Below, piece after piece: positions 1 through 5,431 of a stretch of DNA of 8,930 nucleotides. A program made the translations under genes and the position numbers. The stretch is from positions 1 through 8,930 of the forward strand of contig CALBKH010000069.1 in the NCBI GenBank assembly GCA_937892955.1. The letters run 5' to 3'. The DNA comes from an uncultured Alphaproteobacteria bacterium. GTDB taxonomy: Bacteria > Pseudomonadota > Alphaproteobacteria > Rhizobiales > Ancalomicrobiaceae. The notes under the pieces were generated by a model that made no database searches, was not told where the DNA came from, and saw nothing but the letters and a program-made list of their open reading frames with translations. The number at the start of each line of letters is the position of its first letter. The first letter of the stretch is position 1.

Positions 1-44
1 CACCGAGATCTACACTCTTTCCCTACACGACGCTCTTCCGATCT
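1..44 (+). other. Illumina P5/TruSeq adapter remnant (not genomic)
   Basis: These 44 bases match, as I remember it, the 3' portion of the Illumina P5/TruSeq universal adapter, from CACCGAGATCTACAC through the sequencing-primer end GCTCTTCCGATCT. Genomic sequence begins at base 45. The stretch is also clearly less GC-rich than the rest of the window. It is library-construction carry-over at a contig end. Any gene start, frame or antisense ORF running into it is artefactual. Confidence 0.98.
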
Positions 45-45
45 A

Positions 46-1854
46 GCGCCGGCGGCGCCGGTACAACCGGCCCCCGGGGGTGTCGCCTCGGCGATCGCCC
101 GGGCGCGTGAAGCGCTCGTCACCGGCGCCGGCGAGGACACCCGCCCGCTCGAACCGGGTTCCGGCAAGCCGGCGCCGCGCGTCGCCATGGTGACGCCGCC
201 GACCGCGTCGATGAAGCCGACCGCCCTTCCCCAGGCCGAGCCGACGCCGATGCCGATGCCGGGCTCCGACAAGGAGCCCTCCTCCGCCGCGGCGCGCAAG
301 GCCGACTTCATCGCCGCGGCGCGGCGCGCCGCCCAGGCGGCCGCCGGTTCGGCCGAGGCGCCGATGGCCGCCCGGCCGGAAGACCGCGCCGCCGCGCCGG
401 TCGCGGAAGCCGTCGGCTCGGGCGCCCTGTCGCGCATCGGACAGGTTCTGAAGAACCGCCGCCGGCCGCTGGTGCTCGCCACCGGCGCGCTGGTGTTGGC
501 GGTTCTCACGCTCCGTCTCATCCCCGGCGGCCAGGAGAGCGGTCTCCCGGAGACCGCCGAAGTGCCGAAGGCCACCGCTCCGCAGCAGGTCGCCGAGCCG
601 AAGGACACGGCCAAGACGTCGATCGAGCGGTTGCCGACCGAACAGCCGCGAATGGCCGACACACCGGCTCCGACCGCCGCTCCCTCGACCGCCGCTCCCT
701 CGACCGCCGCTCCCTCGACCACCGCCGCGCCGGCCACGGCGACGGCCGCTCCGCAGGCGCCGGAGAAGGCGCAGACCACCGCTCCCGGCACCGCGGCGCT
801 CGACGGCGCTTCCGGCGGAACTCAGGGCGGTCCCGTGTCGATGGAGACGCCGCAGACCGCCGTACCGGCGCCGGTCGGGGCGGCCCCGCTCTCGGCGCAG
901 CCGACGCAGCGCACTTCGTCGCTCAGCCGTCCGATGCCGGACGCGAGCCTGCTCGACGCGCCCGCCACCACCGGGTCGATCGGCTCCGCCGACGCCACGT
1001 CGGTGGACGTGTCGTCGCTGCCGGCCAAGATCGGCTCGGAGAAGCTGCGCCGCGCCGCCGCGAGCGGCGATCCGCGCGCCGCCTTCGAGATCGGCATGCG
1101 CTACGCCGAAGGCCGCGGCATCGCCGCCGACCCGAAAGCGGCGGCGGAATGGTATGCCCGATCGGCCGACCAGGGCCTCGCTCCGGCGCAGTACCGCTGG
1201 GCGGTGGCGCTCGAGAAGGGCATCGGCGTGGCGCGCGACAGCGAGAAGGCCAAGCACTGGTATTCGCTCGCCGCCGAGGCCGGCAACGTCCGCGCCATGC
1301 ACAACCTCGGCGTCCTCCATGCCAACGCCCGCGACATCGGTTCGGCGCTGCCGTGGTTCCAGAAGGCCGCCGATCTCGGCCTCAAGGACAGCCAGTTCAA
1401 TCTCGGCATCATCCACGCCCTCGGCTCGGGGGTGAAGCAGGACCTCGCCGTCTCCTACAAGTGGTTCGCGCTGGCCGCCCGTCAGGGCGACAAGGAGGCG
1501 GACAAGAAGCAGAACGAGGTCGCGACCCATCTCTCCAAGGTCGATCTGGCGGCCGCCCGCATGGCGGTTCAGACCTGGGTGCAGAAGCCGCTCGACCGCG
1601 CGGCCAACGAGGAGATGCAGGTGTGGGCCGAACCGCGCGAGGCGGCCAAGACGGCGTTGGCGATCGACCACGACACCATCCTCAAGGTGCAGGGACTGCT
1701 GAAGTCGCGCGGCCTCTACGGCGGCGCGCTCGACGGCCAGTCGGGCTCGCAGACGCGAGCGGCGATCGTCGCCTTCCAGAAGAAGGTCGGCCAGGCCCCG
1801 ACCGGCGAGATCGACGGCGAACTGCTGCAACTCCTCGCCGGCAAGTCGCTCTGA
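46..1854 (+). CDS. PodJ-like membrane protein with Sel1 repeats and peptidoglycan-binding domain, 5' partial
   Basis: The reading frame is open from the first genomic bases, so the N-terminus is missing. The ATG at 187 has no ribosome binding site, and coding-like Ala/Pro-rich sequence continues upstream of it, so it is unlikely to be the true start. Numbering from that Met, the protein shows: a basic Ala-rich motif FIAAARRAAQAAA (41-53), typical of large alphaproteobacterial polar proteins; one transmembrane helix (about 94-112); a long Pro/Ala/Thr linker (about 120-280); four Sel1-type TPR repeats (about 294-435, e.g. AEGRGIAADPKAAAEWYARSA); and a C-terminal PG_binding_1 domain (about 495-551). 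This order (cytoplasmic part, membrane helix, periplasmic Sel1, peptidoglycan binding) matches PodJ of Caulobacter and its rhizobial homologues, which localise proteins to a cell pole. The coiled-coil part expected in PodJ would lie in the missing 5' region. The class is secure; the polar role is inferred. It ends 7 bases before a hairpin terminator. Confidence 0.85.
   Translation, partial: APAAPVQPAPGGVASAIARAREALVTGAGEDTRPLEPGSGKPAPRVAMVTPPTASMKPTALPQAEPTPMPMPGSDKEPSSAAARKADFIAAARRAAQAAAGSAEAPMAARPEDRAAAPVAEAVGSGALSRIGQVLKNRRRPLVLATGALVLAVLTLRLIPGGQESGLPETAEVPKATAPQQVAEPKDTAKTSIERLPTEQPRMADTPAPTAAPSTAAPSTAAPSTTAAPATATAAPQAPEKAQTTAPGTAALDGASGGTQGGPVSMETPQTAVPAPVGAAPLSAQPTQRTSSLSRPMPDASLLDAPATTGSIGSADATSVDVSSLPAKIGSEKLRRAAASGDPRAAFEIGMRYAEGRGIAADPKAAAEWYARSADQGLAPAQYRWAVALEKGIGVARDSEKAKHWYSLAAEAGNVRAMHNLGVLHANARDIGSALPWFQKAADLGLKDSQFNLGIIHALGSGVKQDLAVSYKWFALAARQGDKEADKKQNEVATHLSKVDLAAARMAVQTWVQKPLDRAANEEMQVWAEPREAAKTALAIDHDTILKVQGLLKSRGLYGGALDGQSGSQTRAAIVAFQKKVGQAPTGEIDGELLQLLAGKSL
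676..720 (+). repeat. 15-bp tandem repeat, three perfect copies, in the PodJ-like linker
   Basis: The unit GCCGCTCCCTCGACC occurs three times without a mismatch (676-690, 691-705, 706-720). It encodes repeated Ala-Ala-Pro-Ser-Thr in the disordered periplasmic linker between the membrane helix and the Sel1 repeats. Perfect identity, including third codon positions, points to recent slipped-strand expansion. The copy number would change linker length in 5-residue steps without shifting the frame. Confidence 0.9.
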
Positions 1855-1860
1855 CACCGG

Positions 1861-1921
1861 CACGAGCGAAGACATCGCGACGCCGCGGCCTCCCGGTCCG
1901 CGGCGTTCGTCTTCGTGCGTG
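1861..1921 (+). terminator. Long hairpin terminator after the PodJ-like gene
   Basis: A two-part stem begins 7 bases after the stop codon. The outer arm CACGAGCGAAGAC (1861-1873) pairs with GTCTTCGTGCGTG (1909-1921) with small bulges. The inner arm CGCCGCGG (1881-1888) pairs perfectly with CCGCGGCG (1898-1905). A modest T-rich run (GTTCGTCTTCG) follows the inner stem, as in many GC-rich alphaproteobacterial terminators. There is no long U-tract. Confidence 0.7.
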
Positions 1922-1969
1922 AGCTCGATCACGAGTGTTCGCCGAGGTATTCGATCTGCGCTCGTCGAC

Positions 1970-1998
1970 CTTGCACGCGCGCATGCTCGTCACCATGT
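1970..1998 (+). promoter_or_regulatory. Candidate RpoH (heat-shock sigma) promoter for hsp20
   Basis: CTTGCA (1970-1975) and CCATGT (1993-1998), separated by 17 bases, resemble the alphaproteobacterial heat-shock sigma pattern CTTG-N17/18-CYTATNT. They lie 64 bases upstream of the Hsp20 start codon. The -35 core CTTG is exact and the -10 is imperfect. The family's usual RpoH control supports the call; the site itself is a pattern match only. Confidence 0.4.
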
Positions 1999-2061
1999 CC
2001 TTCACACGGCTTCGACGAAGTCGGGGCCGTCGATCCAAGGTCCCGGAACAAGAGGTCGGTC

Positions 2062-2550
2062 ATGACCATCAAATCGCTCATCCCGTTCGGGTTCGGTTCG
2101 ATGCCGACCCGGGGAACGGATCCTTTCGGCGATCTGCGTCGCGAGATGGATCGGTTGTTCGACGAATTCTCCAAGGGTTGGACCCTGCCGGCAACGACCG
2201 AAATGGGCTTCCTCACCCCGAAGGTGGACGTGTCGGAAACCGACGCCGGTCTCGAGATGACGGCGGAACTGCCGGGCATCGACGAGAAGGACATCGAACT
2301 CGACATCACCGACGGCGTGCTGACGCTGAAGGCGAAACGCGAGGCGGAACGGCAAGAGAAGGACGAGGCGAAGAAATATCACCTCGTCGAGAGATCTTCC
2401 GGCACCTACCTGAGGCGTTTCCCGCTGCCGTTCGCCACGCTCGACGACAAGGTCGAGGCGACGTTCGACAAGGGTGTGCTGAAGGTGGTGGTTCCGCGCA
2501 AAGCGGAAACCGCCGTGCCCGCCAAGAAGATCGAGGTGAAGGCGGCTTGA
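2062..2550 (+). CDS. Hsp20/alpha-crystallin family small heat-shock chaperone
   Basis: This 162-residue protein is an ATP-independent holdase expected to bind unfolding proteins in the cytoplasm and pass them to DnaK/ClpB. The start ATG at 2062 is preceded by AGAGGT (2051-2056) at a 5-base gap; the frame is open further upstream but that part is not protein-like. An amphipathic N-terminal arm (PFGDLRREMDRLFDEFSKGW, 21-40) precedes the alpha-crystallin domain (about 52-150), which contains AELPGIDEKDIELDITDGVL and the conserved GVLKVVVPR (138-146). A C-terminal I-x-V motif (IEV, 157-159) is the usual oligomer-assembly peptide. Length is normal for the bacterial family. The TGA stop coincides exactly with the first three bases of repeat copy 1 (TGATACC), so the repeat lies in the 3' untranslated region. 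A possible RpoH promoter lies upstream. Confidence 0.95.
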   Translation: MTIKSLIPFGFGSMPTRGTDPFGDLRREMDRLFDEFSKGWTLPATTEMGFLTPKVDVSETDAGLEMTAELPGIDEKDIELDITDGVLTLKAKREAERQEKDEAKKYHLVERSSGTYLRRFPLPFATLDDKVEATFDKGVLKVVVPRKAETAVPAKKIEVKAA

Positions 2551-2671
2551 TACCAGAGGCCGGAAGCGCTCACGCGCCCGGCCTCCGAGACACGCGAATT
2601 TCTCATTCACATCAAAGGCACGAGAAATTCGCGTGAGGAACATCATCGGTCATCTTCGATGCCCGATGATG
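2548..2671 (+). repeat. Three-hairpin palindromic element, copy 1 (forward)
   Basis: The copy begins TGATACC, whose TGA is the hsp20 stop codon. Hairpin A: GAGGCCGG pairs with CCGGCCTC, and an inner GCGC-TCAC-GCGC stem sits inside it. Hairpin B: CACGCGAATTTCTC (2591-2604) pairs with GAGAAATTCGCGTG (2622-2635), a perfect 14-bp stem. A conserved GGAA linker follows. Hairpin C: CATCATCGG (2641-2649) pairs with CCGATGATG (2663-2671), perfect over 9 bp, with a smaller CAT/ATG pairing in its loop. It aligns over its whole length with the copies at 3186-3310 (reverse) and 8786-8913. I see no coding potential and no obvious target-site duplication. Confidence 0.93.
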
Positions 2672-2692
2672 CGAGCCTTCGCCCGACATTCC

Positions 2693-2732
2693 GAGAAAGG
2701 CCGCGCCGCGGGGTTCGCGACGCGGCCTTCTC
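2693..2732. terminator. Probable bidirectional terminator between hsp20 and the DUF6460-like gene
   Basis: GAGAAAGGCCGCG (2693-2705) pairs with CGCGGCCTTCTC (2721-2732) with a single bulged A, enclosing a 15-base loop that is itself GC-rich. On the minus strand the stem runs into GGCCTTTCTCGG, so it would end the membrane-protein transcript, whose stop codon is 28 bases away. On the plus strand it lies downstream of hsp20 and repeat copy 1. T-tracts are short in both directions. Confidence 0.65.
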
Positions 2733-2760
2733 GTATCCGTCAGACGCGGCGATGGCGCGA

Positions 2761-3045
2761 TCAGCCGCGGCGGGCGCCGGTCAGGCGCACGATCAGCCAG
2801 ATCGGCACGACGAAGACGGCACCCCACACCAGATAGCGCATCAGATTGCGGACCGCGTCGAAGCCGAGGTGGACGACCCAATCGACGAAGCGATCGAAAT
2901 TGGCGATCAGGTGGCGCAGGAAGCCGAAGGGATCGAGCCCGATCGTGTCGAGGACGAAGCCGACGACGATCGAAAGCACCAGCAGCCAGACCAACGTGCG
3001 CAGCGGCGAACCGCCGGTGATGCGCGTCAGCGCGTTCTGTTCCAT
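2761..3045 (-). CDS. Small two-helix membrane protein, DUF6460-like
   Basis: This 94-residue protein starts at the ATG read from 3045, with GGAG about 8-9 bases upstream on the minus strand. The frame stays open back to 3243, but that extension runs into repeat copy 2 and is not protein-like. It has two hydrophobic helices (about 15-35 and 71-88) flanking an amphipathic middle (FLRHLIANFDRFVDWVVHLGF), a GGSPLRTLVWLLVLSIVVGF motif near the N-terminus and a basic tail (LTGARRG). This resembles the uncharacterised DUF6460 family of rhizobial inner-membrane proteins; that assignment is from memory of the pattern. Function is unknown. It is the only minus-strand gene here and is bracketed by inverted repeat copies 1 and 2. 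Confidence 0.85.
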   Translation of the reverse strand: MEQNALTRITGGSPLRTLVWLLVLSIVVGFVLDTIGLDPFGFLRHLIANFDRFVDWVVHLGFDAVRNLMRYLVWGAVFVVPIWLIVRLTGARRG

Positions 3046-3085
3046 GGCGCGAGGCTCCTCGAGACCGGCAAGGTCCGGCCGCCCC

Positions 3086-3115
3086 GCACTTAGCACGGGG
3101 CCCGGGGCCGGGTCG
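3086..3115 (-). promoter_or_regulatory. Candidate housekeeping promoter for the DUF6460-like gene
   Basis: Read on the minus strand, CTCGAC (3115-3110) and CTAAGT (3091-3086) are separated by 18 bases and resemble an alphaproteobacterial TTGAC/CTATAT-type promoter. They would give a short leader of roughly 35-40 bases containing the ribosome binding site. The match is imperfect in both boxes and the region is very GC-rich, so this is only a candidate. Confidence 0.3.
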
Positions 3116-3185
3116 AGGGTGACCACTGGACCGCGACCGCGTTCCGGGGCAATGAGAAGCGCCGGCGGCCGAACCGCGCCGCTCG

Positions 3186-3310
3186 TGCCATCGGGCATCG
3201 AAAACGACCGACGGTCTTCCTGACGCGAATTTCTCGTGCCCATGATGCAAATGAGAAATTCGCGTGCCTCCGGAGGCCGGGCGCGTCAGCTTATCCGGCC
3301 TCCGGTATCA
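3186..3310 (-). repeat. Three-hairpin palindromic element, copy 2 (reverse)
   Basis: On the minus strand this copy begins TGATACC (3310-3304) and aligns end to end with copy 1. Hairpin A has the strongest stem of the three copies, CCGGAGGCCGG paired with CCGGCCTCCGG (11 bp), but a weak inner stem. Hairpin B keeps ACGCGAATTTCTC and GAGAAATTCGCGT. Hairpin C is CCGTCGG with CCGATGG, containing one G-T wobble. The copy fills most of the gap between the divergent DUF6460-like and methyltransferase genes and ends 15 bases before the methyltransferase start codon. Confidence 0.93.
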
Positions 3311-3325
3311 CTTTCGAGCCCCCGG

Positions 3326-4381
3326 ATGCCCGCTCCTTTCTCGCGTCTCCTCTCCTCCGGTGATCTCGTCGCCGATCGGCGGCTCGAACTGGCGCGCGAC
3401 TACGCCGGAGCCGGCGAGGCGGGCGCGGCGGCGGAGTTGATGGAGCAGGCGCTGGAACTGGTGCCGGGTTGGGCGGCGGGGTGGTTCGCGCTCGGAGAAT
3501 TCCGCGAGGCCGCGGCGACGAGCGAAGCGGGAGCGATCGGGACCGCGGCGACGGGGGGCGCGGCGACGACGGGCGCGGCCGAGGCCTACCGCGAAGCCCT
3601 GCGGCTCGATCCGGACGATCGTTGCGGCGCGACGCTGCGCCTCGCCCTTCTCGGCGCCGGGGCGATGCCGGAGGCTCCGCCGCCGGCCCATGTCCGCGAT
3701 CTCTTCGACGGCTATGCCGATCGCTTCGAGGCGAGCCTCGTCGCGACGCTGGGCTATCGCGGGCCGGAGATGATCGAACGGCTGCTCGACGCCCACGTCG
3801 CGGGACGCCGTTTCGCCGCGGCGCTCGATCTCGGCTGCGGCACCGGGCTGCTCGCGCCGGTGATCCGCACCCGCGTCGACCGGCTCGACGGCGTCGATCT
3901 CGCCCCGGCGATGATCGCCCGGGCGCGGGTCGGCGGGCTCTACGACGGCCTCGAGGTCGGCGACGCGGTGGCTGCGATGGCGGTGCGCGGAGCTGCGAGC
4001 CTCGACCTGATCACCGCCGCCGACGTCTTCTGCTACCTCGGCGACCTCTCCGCGGTCTTCGCCGCCGCGGCGCGGGTGGCCGCACCCGGCGCGGTCTTCG
4101 CCTTCACCACCGAGGCGGTCGGCGACGACGAGGTCGGGGACGAGGTGGTTCTGCGGACCAGTCGGCGCTGGGCGCATCGGGCGAGCCACCTGGAACGCGT
4201 CGCGGCGGCGACCGGATTCGACGTCGTGGCGGTCGAGACGACGCTGCTCAGACGCGATCGGGGGACCGACATCCCCGGCCACGCGGCGCTCCTCGTCCGC
4301 CGGCGGGCCGGGCATGTCGCCACGGCCGAGCCGGTCTCACACGATCGTGAAGGCGACGCGGTCCGGCTGAACGCTGGCTGA
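3326..4381 (+). CDS. TPR-containing class I SAM-dependent methyltransferase
   Basis: This 351-residue protein has N-terminal TPR-like helices (about 14-97: LARDYAGAGEAGAAAELMEQALELVPGW, then AYREALRLDPDD) followed by a Rossmann methyltransferase domain. SAM-binding motif I is LDLGCGTG (167-174), the acidic residue ending strand 2 is D191 in GVDLAP, and DLITAADVF (227-235) is the motif II region. The VRDLFDGYADRFEASLVATLGYRGPEMI segment before motif I is typical of the predicted TPR methyltransferases of COG4976. The acceptor substrate is unknown. ATG 3326 is chosen because the open frame upstream to 3236 lies in repeat copy 2; no good ribosome binding site is visible. A low-complexity insert (about 63-85) sits between the two TPR helices. 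The stop codon lies in a perfect 11-bp hairpin. Confidence 0.88.
   Translation: MPAPFSRLLSSGDLVADRRLELARDYAGAGEAGAAAELMEQALELVPGWAAGWFALGEFREAAATSEAGAIGTAATGGAATTGAAEAYREALRLDPDDRCGATLRLALLGAGAMPEAPPPAHVRDLFDGYADRFEASLVATLGYRGPEMIERLLDAHVAGRRFAAALDLGCGTGLLAPVIRTRVDRLDGVDLAPAMIARARVGGLYDGLEVGDAVAAMAVRGAASLDLITAADVFCYLGDLSAVFAAAARVAAPGAVFAFTTEAVGDDEVGDEVVLRTSRRWAHRASHLERVAAATGFDVVAVETTLLRRDRGTDIPGHAALLVRRRAGHVATAEPVSHDREGDAVRLNAG
3545..3574 (+). repeat. 15-bp imperfect tandem duplication in the methyltransferase TPR region
   Basis: GCGGCGACGGGGGGC (3545-3559) is followed directly by GCGGCGACGACGGGC (3560-3574), two mismatches apart, and by a degenerate third start GCGGCCGAGGCC. It encodes an Ala/Thr/Gly-rich loop inside the TPR region and looks like slippage-driven insertion without frame change. 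Confidence 0.7.
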
Positions 4382-4401
4382 ACGGCTCGCTCAGCCAGCG
4401 T
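4371..4401. terminator. Perfect 11-bp hairpin at the methyltransferase stop codon
   Basis: ACGCTGGCTGA (4371-4381) pairs without mismatch with TCAGCCAGCGT (4391-4401) across a 9-base loop. The TGA stop codon is the last three bases of the left arm. There is no T-tract in either direction, so it may be a weak or factor-assisted terminator, or a structure protecting the mRNA 3' end. Confidence 0.5.
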
Positions 4402-4484
4402 GCATGGTGATCGTACGAGAATGCTTCCCGTCGACGAAACGCGGTTCCGCCGGAACGCCACCGTCGCCGATTTCGGAGTTCGAG

Positions 4485-4847
4485 ATGATCGCCGCCAAGA
4501 CCGCTCTTTCCGCCACCGTGATCCTCGCCACGCTGGGTCTCGCCGGCTGCCAGACGACCGAGGAGCGGGTCTATTATTCGTCCGCTTCGCCCGTCGTGAG
4601 CAGCACCTACGTCTACGACGAAGGCCGCTACGTCCATCGCCGCCCGCCGCCGGTCTACGTGGCGCCGCCGCCGCGTCACATCCGTCCGCTGGCCCATCCG
4701 CCGCGCTATTACGGCAGACCGACCCCGGATCCGCGTGGCCGCTTCTACAACGGCCCGGCTCGCGATCCGCGCGGCCGGCGCTTCGACGGCGACCGGCGCT
4801 GGCCCCAGGGAACCAACGGCAACGCACCGGGTTACGACACGCAGTGA
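4485..4847 (+). CDS. Small Pro/Arg/Tyr-rich lipoprotein, function unknown
   Basis: This 120-residue protein starts at ATG 4485, with GGAG (4475-4478) 6 bases upstream. The first 21 residues form a lipoprotein signal peptide ending in the lipobox L19-A20-G21-C22. The residue after the cysteine is Gln, not Asp, which in the E. coli rule predicts outer-membrane sorting. The mature part has a YYSSASPVVSSTYVYDEGRYV segment, then a proline-rich basic stretch (HRRPPPVYVAPPPRHIRP), then two DPRGR(F/R) repeats with a polar tail (WPQGTNGNAPGYDTQ). No catalytic motif is visible and no named family is recognised. It is followed 142 bases later by another small exported protein gene on the same strand. 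Confidence 0.85.
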   Translation: MIAAKTALSATVILATLGLAGCQTTEERVYYSSASPVVSSTYVYDEGRYVHRRPPPVYVAPPPRHIRPLAHPPRYYGRPTPDPRGRFYNGPARDPRGRRFDGDRRWPQGTNGNAPGYDTQ

Positions 4848-4906
4848 GCCGGATGGAAACGTCCGCGGGCCGCACCATCTGAACGTTCGATGAACGGGGC
4901 TCTCAG

Positions 4907-4934
4907 CTTCCGTTCCGGACGATGAGACTAGAAT
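4907..4934 (+). promoter_or_regulatory. Weak candidate promoter for the small exported protein gene
   Basis: TAGAAT (4929-4934) sits in one of the few AT-rich islands of the window (ACTAGAATATTCAG) and could serve as a -10 box. CTTCCG (4907-4912) at a 16-base gap is only a poor -35. The start codon is 55 bases downstream. Confidence 0.25.
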
Positions 4935-4989
4935 ATTCAGCAAGATCCGCCTCGGCATCTACTCGGCCGTGGGAAATCGGAGAACGACC

Positions 4990-5343
4990 ATGAAGAAGCT
5001 CGTAACGTCCCTTCTCGCCGCGGTCACGCTCGCGACCGCCTCGATGACGGCCATCGGCACCGCCGATGCCCAGCCGCCGCGGTATTGGCATCACCATCAC
5101 CGTAGTGGTGGGATCGGCCCCGGTGGCGCCGCCGCTCTCGGCGTGGTCGGCGGCCTGATGCTCGGCAGCGCCCTGTCGCAGCAGCAGTACTACTACGAGG
5201 ACGAACCGGTGGTCGTGCGCCGCCGTCCGGTGCGCGTCTACGAAGAGGAATACGTGGTGAAGCGCCGGGCGGCGCCGCGCTGCCGCACCATCATCAAGTA
5301 CGACATGTACGGCAAGCCGTACGAGTGGAAGGACTGCAACTGA
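4990..5343 (+). CDS. Small exported glycine-zipper protein, function unknown
   Basis: This 117-residue protein starts at ATG 4990, with GGAG (4979-4982) 7 bases upstream. The frame is open for 7 more codons, but no other start has a ribosome binding site. It begins with a Sec signal peptide (MKKLVTSLLAAVTLATASMTAIGTADA) and predicted cleavage at ADA-Q. The mature protein has a four-histidine run (WHHHHR), a glycine-zipper-like segment (GGIGPGGAAALGVVGG, continuing LMLGSALS) that could pack in or on the membrane, a YYYEDEPVVVRRRPVRVYEEE charged stretch, and a C-terminal CRTIIKYDMYGKPYEWKDC with two cysteines that could form a disulfide in the periplasm. The type is common in rhizobial genomes but uncharacterised. 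A strong intrinsic terminator follows 88 bases downstream. Confidence 0.87.
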   Translation: MKKLVTSLLAAVTLATASMTAIGTADAQPPRYWHHHHRSGGIGPGGAAALGVVGGLMLGSALSQQQYYYEDEPVVVRRRPVRVYEEEYVVKRRAAPRCRTIIKYDMYGKPYEWKDCN

Positions 5344-5393
5344 CAGCGGCCTCGCCCGCGGGCGGGACGCCCCGGCCCGTCCGCGGTGATCGC

Positions 5394-5417
5394 ATCGATA
5401 CCCCCATCGATACCCCC
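5394..5417 (+). repeat. 12-bp tandem direct repeat ATCGATACCCCC x2
   Basis: ATCGATACCCCC occurs twice with no gap (5394-5405 and 5406-5417), and the second copy is followed by one more C. It lies between the small exported protein gene and its terminator, 104 bases before the helicase start. Function is unknown. It could be a slippage product or a paired protein-binding site. Confidence 0.75.
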
Positions 5418-5431
5418 CTGTTCTTCACTTC

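Noticed and set aside
187..189. ATG 187 as the start of the PodJ-like gene
   Set aside because: No ribosome binding site; the same frame is open and compositionally alike up to the adapter junction, and PodJ-like proteins have a long N-terminal part.
43..1932. Open frame of 629 codons antisense to the PodJ-like gene
   Set aside because: It is Arg/Gly-rich low complexity, runs into the adapter, and mirrors a gene with clear Sel1 and peptidoglycan-binding domains.
2000..2061. ROSE-type RNA thermometer in the hsp20 leader
   Set aside because: Only weak local stems are visible (ACGGC/GCCGT), and I see no U(U/C)GCU-type strand that would pair with the AGAGGT ribosome binding site.
2548..2671. 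CRISPR-like array formed by the repeated palindromes
   Set aside because: The copies are dispersed in both orientations with genes between them, are about 125 bp each, and have no regular spacers or cas genes.
3236..3325. Extended methyltransferase N-terminus from an ATG at 3236
   Set aside because: These 30 codons lie almost entirely within repeat copy 2 and have no homology-like character; the TPR region begins after ATG 3326.
3308..4315. Long antisense and alternate-frame open frames over the methyltransferase
   Set aside because: Arg-rich shadow translations in GC-rich DNA; the plus-strand frame has the SAM-binding motif.
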